From the NCBI RefSeq assembly GCF_001428505.1, contig NZ_LMHU01000007.1:372133-436132 (forward strand): 64,000 nucleotides of DNA, given 5' to 3'. The DNA comes from Terrabacter sp. Root181. GTDB lineage: Bacteria > Actinomycetota > Actinomycetes > Actinomycetales > Dermatophilaceae. Made by a program: the position numbers and the translations under genes. Below, piece by piece: positions 8,580 to 17,332 of this stretch; position 1 is the stretch's first letter, and every line of letters begins with the position of its first letter. The notes under the pieces were generated by a model. It made no database searches, had not been told where the DNA came from, and was given only the letters and a program-made list of their open reading frames with translations.

Positions 8580-10289
8580 TCACCTCTTGAGGTAGCCCTG
8601 GACGTCGACGACGAGGTAGGACGCGGCGCTCGTGTGCACCGTGATCGACCCGCCCACACCGACGGGGACCACGACGGCGTTGACCCGCGTGCGGCTCGAG
8701 GCCACGGTGACGTTGGCGGGGCTCGGTCGGGTCGTGCCCGAGGCGTAGGCCGTGACGGCCGTCGTCGCCGTCGGGGCGATGGGTGTCAGCGTGATCGACA
8801 CCGCGGCAACGCCGACGGTCGGCACCCCGGCGCGGCCGAGGACGGGCACCGACACGGTCGACCCTGCCGCGACCCGGCCCGTGGGCGCGCCGAGCCCGAT
8901 GCGCGTGTCGAGCAGCCGGGCCGGGGTGACCGCGACGTGGTCACCGCCGGTCTTGAACCAACCCACGACGTCGACGAGCAGGTCGGTCCCGGCCGTCGAC
9001 TGGATCGTGACCTTCCCGCCGGTGCCGATCCGCGACACGACCGCACCCGTCATGGCGGCGTCGGCGTCGTAGCGCACGTGGGCCGTCGTCGGCCGGGTCG
9101 TCCCGGTCGGGTATGCCGTCAGCCAGCCCCCGGCGCCGGGCGCGACCGCGGAGACGGAGAGGACGACGGCTGACGCCCCCGTGCTCGGCACGATGCCGGC
9201 CCCGGCGACCGGCAGGTCGACGCTGCCGCCCGCGGGGATGCGCACCTGCGCGGTGCCGAGGCCCGTGCGCGTGTCGAGGACACGGGTCGGGGTGACCGAG
9301 ACGAGATGCCCCGTCGTGGGGTACCAGCCGACGACCTCCGCGACGAGGTGCGTGGTCGCCGAGGTGTAGAACCGGACCCTGCCGTCGGTGCCGAGCCTCG
9401 CCGGCACGAGCTCGCTGACCGTGCCCGCGGTCGTGTACGTGACGCTCCGCGAGCCGGGGCGCGTCGCGCCGGACGGGTAGCTCGTGAGGTAGCCGGCGGC
9501 CGCCGGCGCGGTGACCGTCACGTTGAGCACCGCGGTGCCGACCCCACCGCTCGGGATGCCGGCACGGCCGCTCACCTGCAGGGCGATCGAGGTGCCCGCC
9601 GCGACCTTCGCGGCCGGGGCGCCGAGGCCGGTGCGGGTGTCGAGCAGACGGGTCGGGGTGACGGGACGGTAGACATCGGTGTCGACGACCGTGGCGCCCT
9701 GGTCCTTGAGGTGGATGAAGCCGTTGGGCCACCTGCCACCGCCCCGCGTGACCTTGCGCCACTTGAAGTCGCCGCCCCAGTTGTCCTCCGAGACGAGGAT
9801 CTCGTCGGCCGAGACCACCTTCTCGACGTAGGCGACGTGCCCTGTCGAGGAGAAGGAGGTGTTCCACCAGGCGACCGAGCCGACGGCCGGGTCGTCGTTC
9901 GTCTGGCCCGGGAAGGACGGACCCCAGTTGGAGGCGTTGCCCGACAGCGACGCCGGCTTGGTGTTCGGCAGGCCGTTCCTGACGAGGCGGTAGGCGACGT
10001 AGTTCGTGCAGTTGTGACCGGTCGACTGGCGCCAGTAGCTCGTCGCGTTGTTCTCCTTGTAGCCCGCGTGCGGGTAGCCGGCCGCTTGGCACGGGTCGTA
10101 GCCGGTGCACAGCACGATCCACTCGGCGGAGCGGGCCGGCCCGGCCAGGCCGACCGTGCCGACGGCGCCGAGCAGCAGGGCGACCACCACGACGAGGAGG
10201 GCACCCCCGCGCGGCCGTGACGGCCGCGCGGTGAGGGGACGTGGTCCGGCGGGACGGGGCTCGGCCAGGAGGTCGCGCGCGCGTGGCAT
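8580..10289 (-). CDS. Secreted CHAP-domain cell-wall hydrolase with three C-terminal repeats
   Basis: A 569-residue exported protein. After a 28-residue basic tail comes a hydrophobic signal segment (29-50) ending near ARSA. A CHAP amidase domain follows (about 55-195) with Cys94 in HNCTNYVAY and His151 in STGHVAYVEKV, the catalytic pair. The rest is three repeats of about 115-120 residues (211-326, 333-447, 455-569), each opening TPTRLLDTR or a variant and ending in VVGWY/F or VQGYL. Such repeats occur at the ends of actinobacterial peptidoglycan hydrolases and are thought to hold them on the envelope. It probably cleaves a peptide bond in peptidoglycan. The ATG at 10289 is preferred to the upstream in-frame start at 10373, which adds a non-conserved stretch. 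Confidence 0.88.
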   Translation of the reverse strand: MPRARDLLAEPRPAGPRPLTARPSRPRGGALLVVVVALLLGAVGTVGLAGPARSAEWIVLCTGYDPCQAAGYPHAGYKENNATSYWRQSTGHNCTNYVAYRLVRNGLPNTKPASLSGNASNWGPSFPGQTNDDPAVGSVAWWNTSFSSTGHVAYVEKVVSADEILVSEDNWGGDFKWRKVTRGGGRWPNGFIHLKDQGATVVDTDVYRPVTPTRLLDTRTGLGAPAAKVAAGTSIALQVSGRAGIPSGGVGTAVLNVTVTAPAAAGYLTSYPSGATRPGSRSVTYTTAGTVSELVPARLGTDGRVRFYTSATTHLVAEVVGWYPTTGHLVSVTPTRVLDTRTGLGTAQVRIPAGGSVDLPVAGAGIVPSTGASAVVLSVSAVAPGAGGWLTAYPTGTTRPTTAHVRYDADAAMTGAVVSRIGTGGKVTIQSTAGTDLLVDVVGWFKTGGDHVAVTPARLLDTRIGLGAPTGRVAAGSTVSVPVLGRAGVPTVGVAAVSITLTPIAPTATTAVTAYASGTTRPSPANVTVASSRTRVNAVVVPVGVGGSITVHTSAASYLVVDVQGYLKR

Positions 10290-10412
10290 AGGTGTCTCCC
10301 GTGGTCGCCGAGGGTGCACTCGGCAATCTAGGACAATCGGGCCACGCGATGACTGGTTTCCCAGAAATCCCATGCGACACGCGAGAGACCTAAGTGACCT
10401 CCAGCCACACCT

Positions 10413-10433
10413 GTGTTAATGACACGGCTGTCA
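10413..10433. promoter_or_regulatory. Overlapping palindromes upstream of the CHAP hydrolase
   Basis: The 162-base gap between the CHAP and aldehyde dehydrogenase genes is less GC-rich than its surroundings. It holds GTGTTAATGACAC (10413-10425) and TGACA-N4-TGTCA (10420-10433), which overlap. They may be a regulator site for the minus-strand CHAP gene 124 bases away. No regulator is identified. Confidence 0.3.
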
Positions 10434-10451
10434 TTCACCGTCCAGGCGAGG

Positions 10452-11939
10452 TCACGACCGGCCCCCTGGCCGCCGGCGCCCCGGGAAGGCCACGCGGGCG
10501 ATGACCTGCTCCTTGAGCGAGGTGAACGGTGGACGCACCCACACGGTCGTGTCCGGTCGCGTCGGCATCGAGAGCACGGCCTTGTCGTGCGAGAAGAGCG
10601 CCACCGAGCGCTCCCCGTGGTAGGCGCCCATGCCACTCGCCCCGACCCCGCCGAAGGGCAGCCCCGGGACGGCGAGGTGGGCGAGCGGGATGTTGAAGCC
10701 GAGCGCACCCGACGACGTGTCGCGCATGAAGCGCTCACGCACCTCGTCCGACGTCGTGAAGACGTAGAGGGCGAGCGGCTTGTCGCGGCGGTTGACGACG
10801 CCGACGGCCGCGTCGAGCCCCTCGACCGCGACGAGGGGCAGGACGGGCCCGAAGATCTCCTCGCCCATGACGAGCTCGCGAGGGTCGTCCGCGTCGGCGA
10901 CCTCGACGACCGTCGGCTCGAGGTAGCGAGAGGACGCGTCGGACCGACCACCGGTGACGACCCGCGCCGGGTCGACCAGGGCGGTGAGCCGCTCGAAGTG
11001 GCGACGGTCGACGATGCGCCCGTAGTCGGCCGAGGCCGCCGGGTCGTCGCCGAAGGCCTCCTGGATCGCTTGCACGAGAAGGGGCTTGAGGGCGTCAAGG
11101 GTCGCCCGGCTCGCCAGGACGTAGTCGGGCGCCACACAGGTCTGGCCGGCGTTGGTGAACTTGCCCCACACGAGACGGCGCGCCGTCACCTCGAGGTCGG
11201 CGTCGTCCGCGACATAGGCCGGCGACTTGCCACCGAGCTCGAGCGTCACCGGCGTCAGGTGTCGCGCGGCGGCCTCGAGGACGACACGACCGACCGTCCC
11301 GTTGCCCGTGTAGAAGATGTGGTCGAACCGCTCGGCGAGCAGTGCCGTCGTCTCCGGGACCGCTCCCTCGACGACGTGCACCGCCGACGCGTCGAGGTGC
11401 TCGGGCAGCAGGCGCCCGAGCACCTGTGACGTCGCCGGGGCCACCTCGCTCGGCTTGATGACGACGGCGTTCCCGGCGGCGAGCGCGCCGACGAGCGGTG
11501 CGAGACAGAGCTGCACCGGGTAGTTCCACGGGGCGATGACGAGAACGACGCCGAGCGGCTCCCGCACCACCTTGGCCCGCCCCGGGGCGAGCGAGAGCGG
11601 CACCCTCACCCGGCGCGGAGCGGTCCACGCGCGCAGGTGGCGCAGGGTGTGGTCGATCTCGCGGACGACGAACCCCGTCTCGGTGACCCAGGCCTCCGTG
11701 GCGCTCCTGCCGAGGTCGGCGTGCAGGGCCGCGGCGAGCTCGTCCTCGTGGTCGACGAGCAGCGAGCGCAGCGCCCGCAGCTGGGCGACGCGCCACTCGC
11801 GCGGCTTGGTCACCCCCTCGTCGAACGCACGGCGGGCGGTGGCGACCACCTCGGCCGCCTGTGACACGACCCCGCGGCTCGCTCCGGGCTCCTGGTGCGC
11901 CTCGTCACCGGCACTCGTCGTCGAAACGGTCTCGCTCAT
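10452..11939 (-). CDS. NAD(P)-dependent aldehyde dehydrogenase, class 3 type
   Basis: A 495-residue aldehyde dehydrogenase oxidising an aldehyde to the acid. The Rossmann segment VLVIAPWNYPVQLCLAPL, the general base Glu234 in TLELGGKSP, and the nucleophile Cys268 in NAGQTCVAPDY are all intact. The short N-terminal part and the C-terminal hydrophobic run resemble fatty-aldehyde or coniferyl-aldehyde dehydrogenases (class 3), which act on long-chain or aromatic aldehydes. It follows hemW by 25 bases and may be co-transcribed with it, although the two have no known shared pathway; I read it as an insertion between hemW and hrcA. Confidence 0.92.
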   Translation of the reverse strand: MSETVSTTSAGDEAHQEPGASRGVVSQAAEVVATARRAFDEGVTKPREWRVAQLRALRSLLVDHEDELAAALHADLGRSATEAWVTETGFVVREIDHTLRHLRAWTAPRRVRVPLSLAPGRAKVVREPLGVVLVIAPWNYPVQLCLAPLVGALAAGNAVVIKPSEVAPATSQVLGRLLPEHLDASAVHVVEGAVPETTALLAERFDHIFYTGNGTVGRVVLEAAARHLTPVTLELGGKSPAYVADDADLEVTARRLVWGKFTNAGQTCVAPDYVLASRATLDALKPLLVQAIQEAFGDDPAASADYGRIVDRRHFERLTALVDPARVVTGGRSDASSRYLEPTVVEVADADDPRELVMGEEIFGPVLPLVAVEGLDAAVGVVNRRDKPLALYVFTTSDEVRERFMRDTSSGALGFNIPLAHLAVPGLPFGGVGASGMGAYHGERSVALFSHDKAVLSMPTRPDTTVWVRPPFTSLKEQVIARVAFPGRRRPGGRS

Positions 11940-11964
11940 GGGGGCCCTTCCTCGGTCAGACCCC

Positions 11965-13200
11965 TCAGGAGGCGAGGAGCCGGTGCACCACGGTGTCAGC
12001 GAGCAGGCGCCCGCGCCGCGTCAGCACGAGACGGGAGTCCCGCACGGCGGCTGCGCCGTCGAGCAGGCCGTCGGCGACGAGGCCGGCGACGGCGGTGCGT
12101 CCTGATCCTCGCAGATCGCCGACCCGCAGTCCCGCGACCAGGCGTGTGCCGAGCAGCACACGCTCGTCGTAGCGCTGGTCCTCGCTGAGGGTCTCGCGGG
12201 CCTGGGCGGGCGACTCCCCCGCGCCCAGCCGAGCGGCATACGCGCTGGGGTGCTTGACGTTCCACCAGCGGACGCCGCCGACGTGGCTGTGCGCGCCCGG
12301 ACCGACGCCCCACCAGTTGGTGCCGGACCAGTAGGCGACGTTGTGGCGGCAGCGGGTCCGCTCCGAGCGGGCCCAGTTGCTGACCTCGTACCAGCCGAAC
12401 CCGGCAGCCGAGAGCAGTTGGTCGGCGAGCTCGTACTTGTCGGCCTCGTCGTCGTCCTCCGGCGCGGGAACGACGCCGCGGCGCACCTGGGCCGCGAGCT
12501 TGGTGCCGTCCTCGACGACGAGTGCGTAGGCCGAGACGTGGTCGGGCTCGAGCGCGACGGCGGCCTCGAGGCTGCGACGCCAGTCGTCGAGCGACTCCCC
12601 CGGCGTGCCGTAGATGAGGTCGACGCTCACCTGCATGCCGGCGTCTCTCGTGGCCGCGACGGCGCGGGCGACGTTCTCGGGGTCGTGGGTGCGCTCGAGC
12701 GTGCGCAGCACGTGGGGCACCGACGACTGCATGCCGACCGAGACGCGCGTGAAGCCACCGACGGCGAGCTCGCGCAGCGACTCGGGCGTCACGGAGTCGG
12801 GGTTGGCCTCGGTCGTGACCTCCGCGTCGGACGCCAGCCCGAAACGCTCCCGTATGCCGTCCAGCACCGTCACGAGGTCGCCCGACCTCAGCATCGTCGG
12901 GGTTCCGCCACCGACGAAGACCGTTGACACCGGCGGCGCTTCGTCGCCGAGCACGGATCGCGCGATGTCGAGCTCGCGCACCGCGGCGTCGGCATAGGTG
13001 TCGATGCCGATGCTCGCGCCGGGGCCGCCGAGCTCGGTCAGCGTGTACGTGTTGAAGTCGCAGTAGCCGCAGCGCACGGTGCAGAACGGGACGTGCACGT
13101 AGACACCGAGGTCGGTGCTCGCGAGATCGGCCAGGGCCGCGGCAGGAAGCTCACCCGTGCTGGGAGCGGGGTCGCCGTCGGGGAGGGCGGAGGGCGGCAT
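11965..13200 (-). CDS. hemW: Radical SAM heme chaperone HemW
   Basis: A 411-residue HemN-like radical SAM protein. The cluster motif CxxxCxxC is Cys40, Cys44, Cys47 (VPFCTVRCGYCDF), which lacks the extra Cys found in true coproporphyrinogen dehydrogenase, so HemW (heme insertion chaperone) is the better call. The C-terminal winged region is present. ATG 13200 is chosen over an upstream in-frame start at 13239; it overlaps a copy of the GTATGCC word. In most actinobacteria hemW directly follows lepA and precedes hrcA; here about 5 kb of other genes separate it from lepA. Confidence 0.94.
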   Translation of the reverse strand: MPPSALPDGDPAPSTGELPAAALADLASTDLGVYVHVPFCTVRCGYCDFNTYTLTELGGPGASIGIDTYADAAVRELDIARSVLGDEAPPVSTVFVGGGTPTMLRSGDLVTVLDGIRERFGLASDAEVTTEANPDSVTPESLRELAVGGFTRVSVGMQSSVPHVLRTLERTHDPENVARAVAATRDAGMQVSVDLIYGTPGESLDDWRRSLEAAVALEPDHVSAYALVVEDGTKLAAQVRRGVVPAPEDDDEADKYELADQLLSAAGFGWYEVSNWARSERTRCRHNVAYWSGTNWWGVGPGAHSHVGGVRWWNVKHPSAYAARLGAGESPAQARETLSEDQRYDERVLLGTRLVAGLRVGDLRGSGRTAVAGLVADGLLDGAAAVRDSRLVLTRRGRLLADTVVHRLLAS

Positions 13201-13262
13201 ACGCCCATTGTCCCAGCCCGGGAGGTGTGTGCCGTCCACTCCCCCGGTCGTACGCTGCGGTC

Positions 13263-14000
13263 ATGCCCGAGAGGCCGTCGCCACGACGGAGGACCGCCCG
13301 CATCCTCCTCGGCGTCGCCGTGCTCTGCCTCGTCATCGCCGTGTCCCTGGTCGCGGTCAACGTGTTCGTCGAGGGCGGCAGACCCGTCGCCTCGACGTCC
13401 TCACCGGCCCCCGTCGCCGCCCCCACCTGCTCACCGCCACCCGCACCGCCGACGGGCTACCCGACCTTCACGACCGCCCCGGACGCGTCCGTCGCGCAGG
13501 GCGCGTCCTGGTCTGCCGTCGTGCGCACGACGTGCGGCAGCCTGACCCTCCGGCTCGATGGAGCGCGGGCGCCCCGGAGCGTCGCGTCCTTCGTCACGCT
13601 GGCCCGGGCCGGCTACTGGAACGACAGCGTCTGCCACCGGCTGACCTCACGCCAGGCTCCGACGGCCTTCCTCCAGTGCGGTGACCCGACGGGACGCAGC
13701 ACGGCCGACCCCGGCTACGACCTGCCCCTCGAGAACGTCCCTGCGGACCGCACCTACCGCGTCGGCGACGTGGGGATGGCCCGGGGTGACGGGTTCCCCG
13801 GCACCGCGGGCGAGTTCTTCGTCGTCCACCGGGACTTCACGGTGCCGCCCGGCGCGCCCGTCTACTCGCGCATCGGGACGGTGACGTCGGGGCGGGAGGT
13901 CGTCGAAGGGATCGCGAGCCGCGGCGGCGAGGACACCCGACCGGACGGACCGCCCTTCCAGTCGATCAGCGTGCTCTCCGTCGACATCATCGGGCGATGA
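13263..14000 (+). CDS. Membrane-anchored cyclophilin-type peptidyl-prolyl isomerase
   Basis: A 245-residue protein with a basic start, one membrane helix at about 13-35, a short Pro/Ala-rich linker and a cyclophilin domain (about 78-242). The domain shows CGSLTLRLDGARAPRSVASF, FLQCGDPTGR and GTAGEFFVVHRDF, equivalent to the FxxQxGD and GSQFFI motifs of the family. The catalytic Arg of the usual FHRxI motif falls in SVCHRLTSR. It probably assists folding of exported proteins on the outer face of the membrane. It is a lone gene divergent from hemW and convergent with the GT61 gene, nine bases away. Confidence 0.9.
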   Translation: MPERPSPRRRTARILLGVAVLCLVIAVSLVAVNVFVEGGRPVASTSSPAPVAAPTCSPPPAPPTGYPTFTTAPDASVAQGASWSAVVRTTCGSLTLRLDGARAPRSVASFVTLARAGYWNDSVCHRLTSRQAPTAFLQCGDPTGRSTADPGYDLPLENVPADRTYRVGDVGMARGDGFPGTAGEFFVVHRDFTVPPGAPVYSRIGTVTSGREVVEGIASRGGEDTRPDGPPFQSISVLSVDIIGR

Positions 14001-14009
14001 CCCGGCGCC

Positions 14010-15851
14010 TCAGCGGTCGAGGCGGTCGAGGCGCTCGGCGAGGAAGCGCCCCTCGTCGTCGAGGTCGACGGTGAAGCTCGACGCGAAGGCCTGCTGCGTC
14101 CACGACCCCTCGGGGTGCTCGAGGTCGGAACGGCTGCGCACGGCCGTCAGGTCGTGGCCGCGCAGGGCGGAGATGAGGTACTCGTTGCGGGCTGTGTAGG
14201 CATCGGGCCCGAGCGCGAAGACGCGCTTCGGCGCCTTGCAGAAGGCCAGCGAGAAGAGGCCGCTGCCGGCGAATCCCGCGATCGTCCCGGCGGCGCGGAA
14301 GAGTGCCACCTGCTCGGCGAGCGGATGGTCCTCGGGGTGCACGACCTCGAACCCGCGCCCTGCGAAGAACGCCTCGACCTCGTCGACGTTGTGGCACGAC
14401 CGCTTGAGGGACGGTCGCCGCGACACGAAGATCCGGTCGGGACGCCGGCGCCGCTCGGCGCGCTGCACGACGTGGTCGCCGACACGGTCCCAGATGCTCG
14501 CCATCCCGGGATGGATGTAGCGGGGCAGCGAGAACATGCCCGTCGAGGTGTAGAGGCGCTCGGGCCGGCACGGCGCCGTGAAGACGTGGACGTCGTCGGG
14601 GGCGATGCCGAACGCCCCGAGGATGTCGATCTCGAAGGGGGCGAGCACGGCCGGCTCGCGGTCGTGCTGCAGCGTCATCAGCACCTTGACGTCCGGCTCG
14701 AGCTCACGGACGCGGTCCCAGGCCCAGAGGCGGCTCAGCTGTTCGGTCATGAGATGGCCGAAGTGCCCGGGCCACTCGCTGTCGAGGTGGAACCACGCCC
14801 CGGGCAGCTCGTCAGGCGTGCTGATGTCGCGGCGCACCGTCCCGAAGCGGGGTGCGCGCTCGACGACGTAGACGTTGGCGATCCGCTCCATCCAGTTCTG
14901 CCGGAAGGTCTCGGGGAAGAGGACGTCGTCGCGGGTCACGATCTGTCCGCGTGAGCAGGTCGGGGCGTCGTAGCGCCGCAGCACCATCTCGGGCACGGTC
15001 AGCCGCGACTGGACGTACGGGTCGGCCACCCGGTTGACGTCGTAGGCGCACGTCGCGGTCCACGTGACCGCCGGCAGGGCGTCGAGCCGCTGCCCGAGCT
15101 CAGGCCGGCCCGCGAGGACGGTGTCGACCTCCTCCTCGCGCAGCTTCGGGGCGACACGCACGCCGTTGACGAGGCGCAGCACCTTGCTGTGGACGTGGAC
15201 CTGCTCGAGCGAGCGGCCGAGCCCCTCGACGTCCCGGTAGGCGGCCGCGTCGGCCCGGTGGTCGCGGAAGTCCCGGATGCGAGCCTCCTGTGCCGCAGCG
15301 ACCAGACCCCACAGGTCACCGGCGTAGGGCGCGTCCGGCGGCAGGTTCTCGTTGGGCAGGGCGTCGTCGACCGCGATGCGCGTGCCGCCCGCCGATGCCG
15401 TCACCGAGGCCACCTGCCGCTGCGCCAGGGTCTCTCCCGAGCGCGGGGTGGGTGCGGCGTCGTCCCCGAGCGGGTGCGGGACGAGGCGCCGGGCGACGTA
15501 CTGGCCGCCGGCGCGCAGGTGCATGAACACCCGCTGGAAGAGGAGGGCCTGGTCGTTGCCGTTCTCGTCGGAGGCATCGACGACGAGGTCGAACGGGCCC
15601 TCGACGGTGAGCCGCGCATGGGTGGCCGAGGCGTCGTCCGGCAGCTGCACGGTCGAGACGCGCGACGCCGGCCACTGTGCCTGCAGGACGGTCGACCACG
15701 GCGCGGCATCGGGTCCGCCGACGACGAGAACCGCCGCGTCGTCACGTCCCTGCAGGGCGTCGACGACGACCTCCATGGCGGCGAGGTGCGGACGGACGTC
15801 GGCCCAGCGCTGCTGGTCGGCGCGCCGGACGAGCTCGCTCGCCGGGCTCAT
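14010..15851 (-). CDS. Family 61 glycosyltransferase (DUF563) with N-terminal Rossmann-like domain
   Basis: A 613-residue soluble protein. The C-terminal part (about 345-570) is a GT61/DUF563 domain: FHLDSEWPGHFGHLMTEQLS, RIFVSRRPSLKR, then FEVVHPEDHPLAEQVALF and TIAGFAGSGLFSLAF, the last being the sugar-nucleotide site of the family. The N-terminal 150 residues look like a degraded methyltransferase-type Rossmann fold (VLVVGGPDAAPWSTVL, PFDLVVDASDENGN). The ATG at 15851 is chosen because a strong GGAGGAG ribosome site precedes it; an in-frame ATG at 15920 has none. It probably transfers a sugar to a surface polymer. An MFS gene lies 134 bases upstream on the same strand. Confidence 0.85.
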   Translation of the reverse strand: MSPASELVRRADQQRWADVRPHLAAMEVVVDALQGRDDAAVLVVGGPDAAPWSTVLQAQWPASRVSTVQLPDDASATHARLTVEGPFDLVVDASDENGNDQALLFQRVFMHLRAGGQYVARRLVPHPLGDDAAPTPRSGETLAQRQVASVTASAGGTRIAVDDALPNENLPPDAPYAGDLWGLVAAAQEARIRDFRDHRADAAAYRDVEGLGRSLEQVHVHSKVLRLVNGVRVAPKLREEEVDTVLAGRPELGQRLDALPAVTWTATCAYDVNRVADPYVQSRLTVPEMVLRRYDAPTCSRGQIVTRDDVLFPETFRQNWMERIANVYVVERAPRFGTVRRDISTPDELPGAWFHLDSEWPGHFGHLMTEQLSRLWAWDRVRELEPDVKVLMTLQHDREPAVLAPFEIDILGAFGIAPDDVHVFTAPCRPERLYTSTGMFSLPRYIHPGMASIWDRVGDHVVQRAERRRRPDRIFVSRRPSLKRSCHNVDEVEAFFAGRGFEVVHPEDHPLAEQVALFRAAGTIAGFAGSGLFSLAFCKAPKRVFALGPDAYTARNEYLISALRGHDLTAVRSRSDLEHPEGSWTQQAFASSFTVDLDDEGRFLAERLDRLDR

Positions 15852-15985
15852 GGCGGACTCCTCCACGACAGGGTCGACCGGTTCGTCGTCCGGCAGGCGC
15901 GTGGCTGGCACAGGGGACATCCAAGCACGCCACGGGGACGACGTCGCACAGGATCGCGTAGGTTGCCGGGGCGGTCCAAAGCTGT

Positions 15986-17236
15986 TCAGCCCGAGTGCGT
16001 CGTGACTCCGTACCGGGCCCGCGAGTCCAGGGCCCAGCGCGCCGCCGGCACCGACACGAGGGCGATGACGACCATGAAGGCCGCCAGGATGAACCAGCCC
16101 GTCTCGCCGAGGTCGACGCAGAGGTAGGTGACGACCGGAGGGGCGACGACGGCGAGCACGCTGAAGCCGAGGCCGGCGAAGCCTTGGTACTGCCCCTGCC
16201 GCTCGTGCGGAGCGAGTCCCATCTGCAGCCCCCACTGTCCACCGGACCCGATCATCTCGCCGACGACGTGCACGAGGGACCCGGCGACGAGCGCCGCGAT
16301 CGCGAGCCACACGTCGCCCCGGTCGGCGAGGGCGACGATCGCGAAGCCGGCCGCGATCCACCAGGCCCCGCGCACCAGCGCCCTGGCGCCGGCCACGACC
16401 GAGTCGGCCCGGCGCGAGAGCCGCACCTGGAAGAGTGCGACGGCGGCCGTGTTGATGATGAGCAGGACGGCGACCATGGCGGTGGGCGCCGTCGTGTGGG
16501 CGGAGACGTAGAGGGCCAGGCCGAGCTCCATGACGAAGAAGTGCAGCGAGAAGAGCCCCGTGATGATGGTGATGACGACGTAGGGCCAGTCCCGGATGAC
16601 CCCGAGGCGCGGCTCGCCGGCGGCCCGCGCATGCGGCGCGAGCTCCGGCAGCCGCGTCGAGTTCCAGGCAGCGAACGCCGTGAAGATCGCGTTGATGACG
16701 AACACGGTGACGTACGCCCACCTCTCGTCGATGATGAGCGCGGCGCCGCCGAAGACCGACCCGAGGCCGAGCGCGGTGTTCGTCACGGCCCTGAGGTAGG
16801 CCTTGAAGAGCACACCCCGCCCACCCGTCGCGAGCTGGGCGACGACGCCCTGGTTCACCGCGCCGGCCCCGCGCTCGAAGAACGCGAGCACCCCGAGCAG
16901 GAGCGCCAGCATCCACGGGGTCGTCGCCAGGACCGGTGGCGCACTGAACACGGCCGCCCCGACCATGAAGCCGGTGAGCACCTGGCGCGGGCCGCGGGTG
17001 TCGCCGAGGTGACCCGCGGGCACCTGGACGACGATGCCGACCACGGCCGACACCGACATCGCGAGGGCGACCTCGGTGGCGCTGAAGCCGACCTGGCGCG
17101 TGAAGTAGAGCGCGCTCGTGGTGAGGACGGCCCCGGCGCCGAAACGGTTGGCGAACGAGCCCAGCGCGAGGATGCGCAGGTCGCGGCCCACGGGGATGCC
17201 CCGGTGCGTCAGCGGTGGGGTCGTCGTCGACGTCAT
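15986..17236 (-). CDS. MFS transporter, probable drug or metabolite exporter
   Basis: A 416-residue major facilitator with about 12 hydrophobic helices. The signature loop between helices 2 and 3 is GHLGDTRGPRQVL and helix 4-5 shows the GAGAVNQGVVAQL region. N- and C-termini are short and cytoplasmic. The substrate cannot be inferred. Its start lies 20 bases from a 22-base AT-rich palindrome (17256-17277), so expression is probably controlled by an unseen repressor. It is divergent from a tyrosine phosphatase gene and upstream of the GT61 gene, with which it may form a transcript. Confidence 0.9.
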   Translation of the reverse strand: MTSTTTPPLTHRGIPVGRDLRILALGSFANRFGAGAVLTTSALYFTRQVGFSATEVALAMSVSAVVGIVVQVPAGHLGDTRGPRQVLTGFMVGAAVFSAPPVLATTPWMLALLLGVLAFFERGAGAVNQGVVAQLATGGRGVLFKAYLRAVTNTALGLGSVFGGAALIIDERWAYVTVFVINAIFTAFAAWNSTRLPELAPHARAAGEPRLGVIRDWPYVVITIITGLFSLHFFVMELGLALYVSAHTTAPTAMVAVLLIINTAAVALFQVRLSRRADSVVAGARALVRGAWWIAAGFAIVALADRGDVWLAIAALVAGSLVHVVGEMIGSGGQWGLQMGLAPHERQGQYQGFAGLGFSVLAVVAPPVVTYLCVDLGETGWFILAAFMVVIALVSVPAARWALDSRARYGVTTHSG

Positions 17237-17255
17237 GCGCTCTCTCCTCGTCCAC

Positions 17256-17277
17256 ATATCTCTCGATATCAAGATAT
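17256..17277. promoter_or_regulatory. AT-rich palindrome, likely repressor operator
   Basis: ATATCT, ten bases, AGATAT, with two GATATC hexamers inside or next to it, in DNA that is otherwise over 70% G+C. It lies between the divergent MFS and tyrosine phosphatase genes, 20 and 56 bases from their starts. Such ATATC-rich dyads are typical of PadR- or TetR-type control of exporters; no such regulator is adjacent. Confidence 0.6.
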
Positions 17278-17332
17278 CTGACGGTGGGCAGACCGGTGCA
17301 ACTCGTTTTCCGCCGTCGCATATGGTGCAAGG

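Noticed and set aside
10290-10451. c-di-AMP (ydaO) riboswitch before the CHAP hydrolase
   Set aside because: Such hydrolases often carry one, but I could not find its conserved core in this leader.
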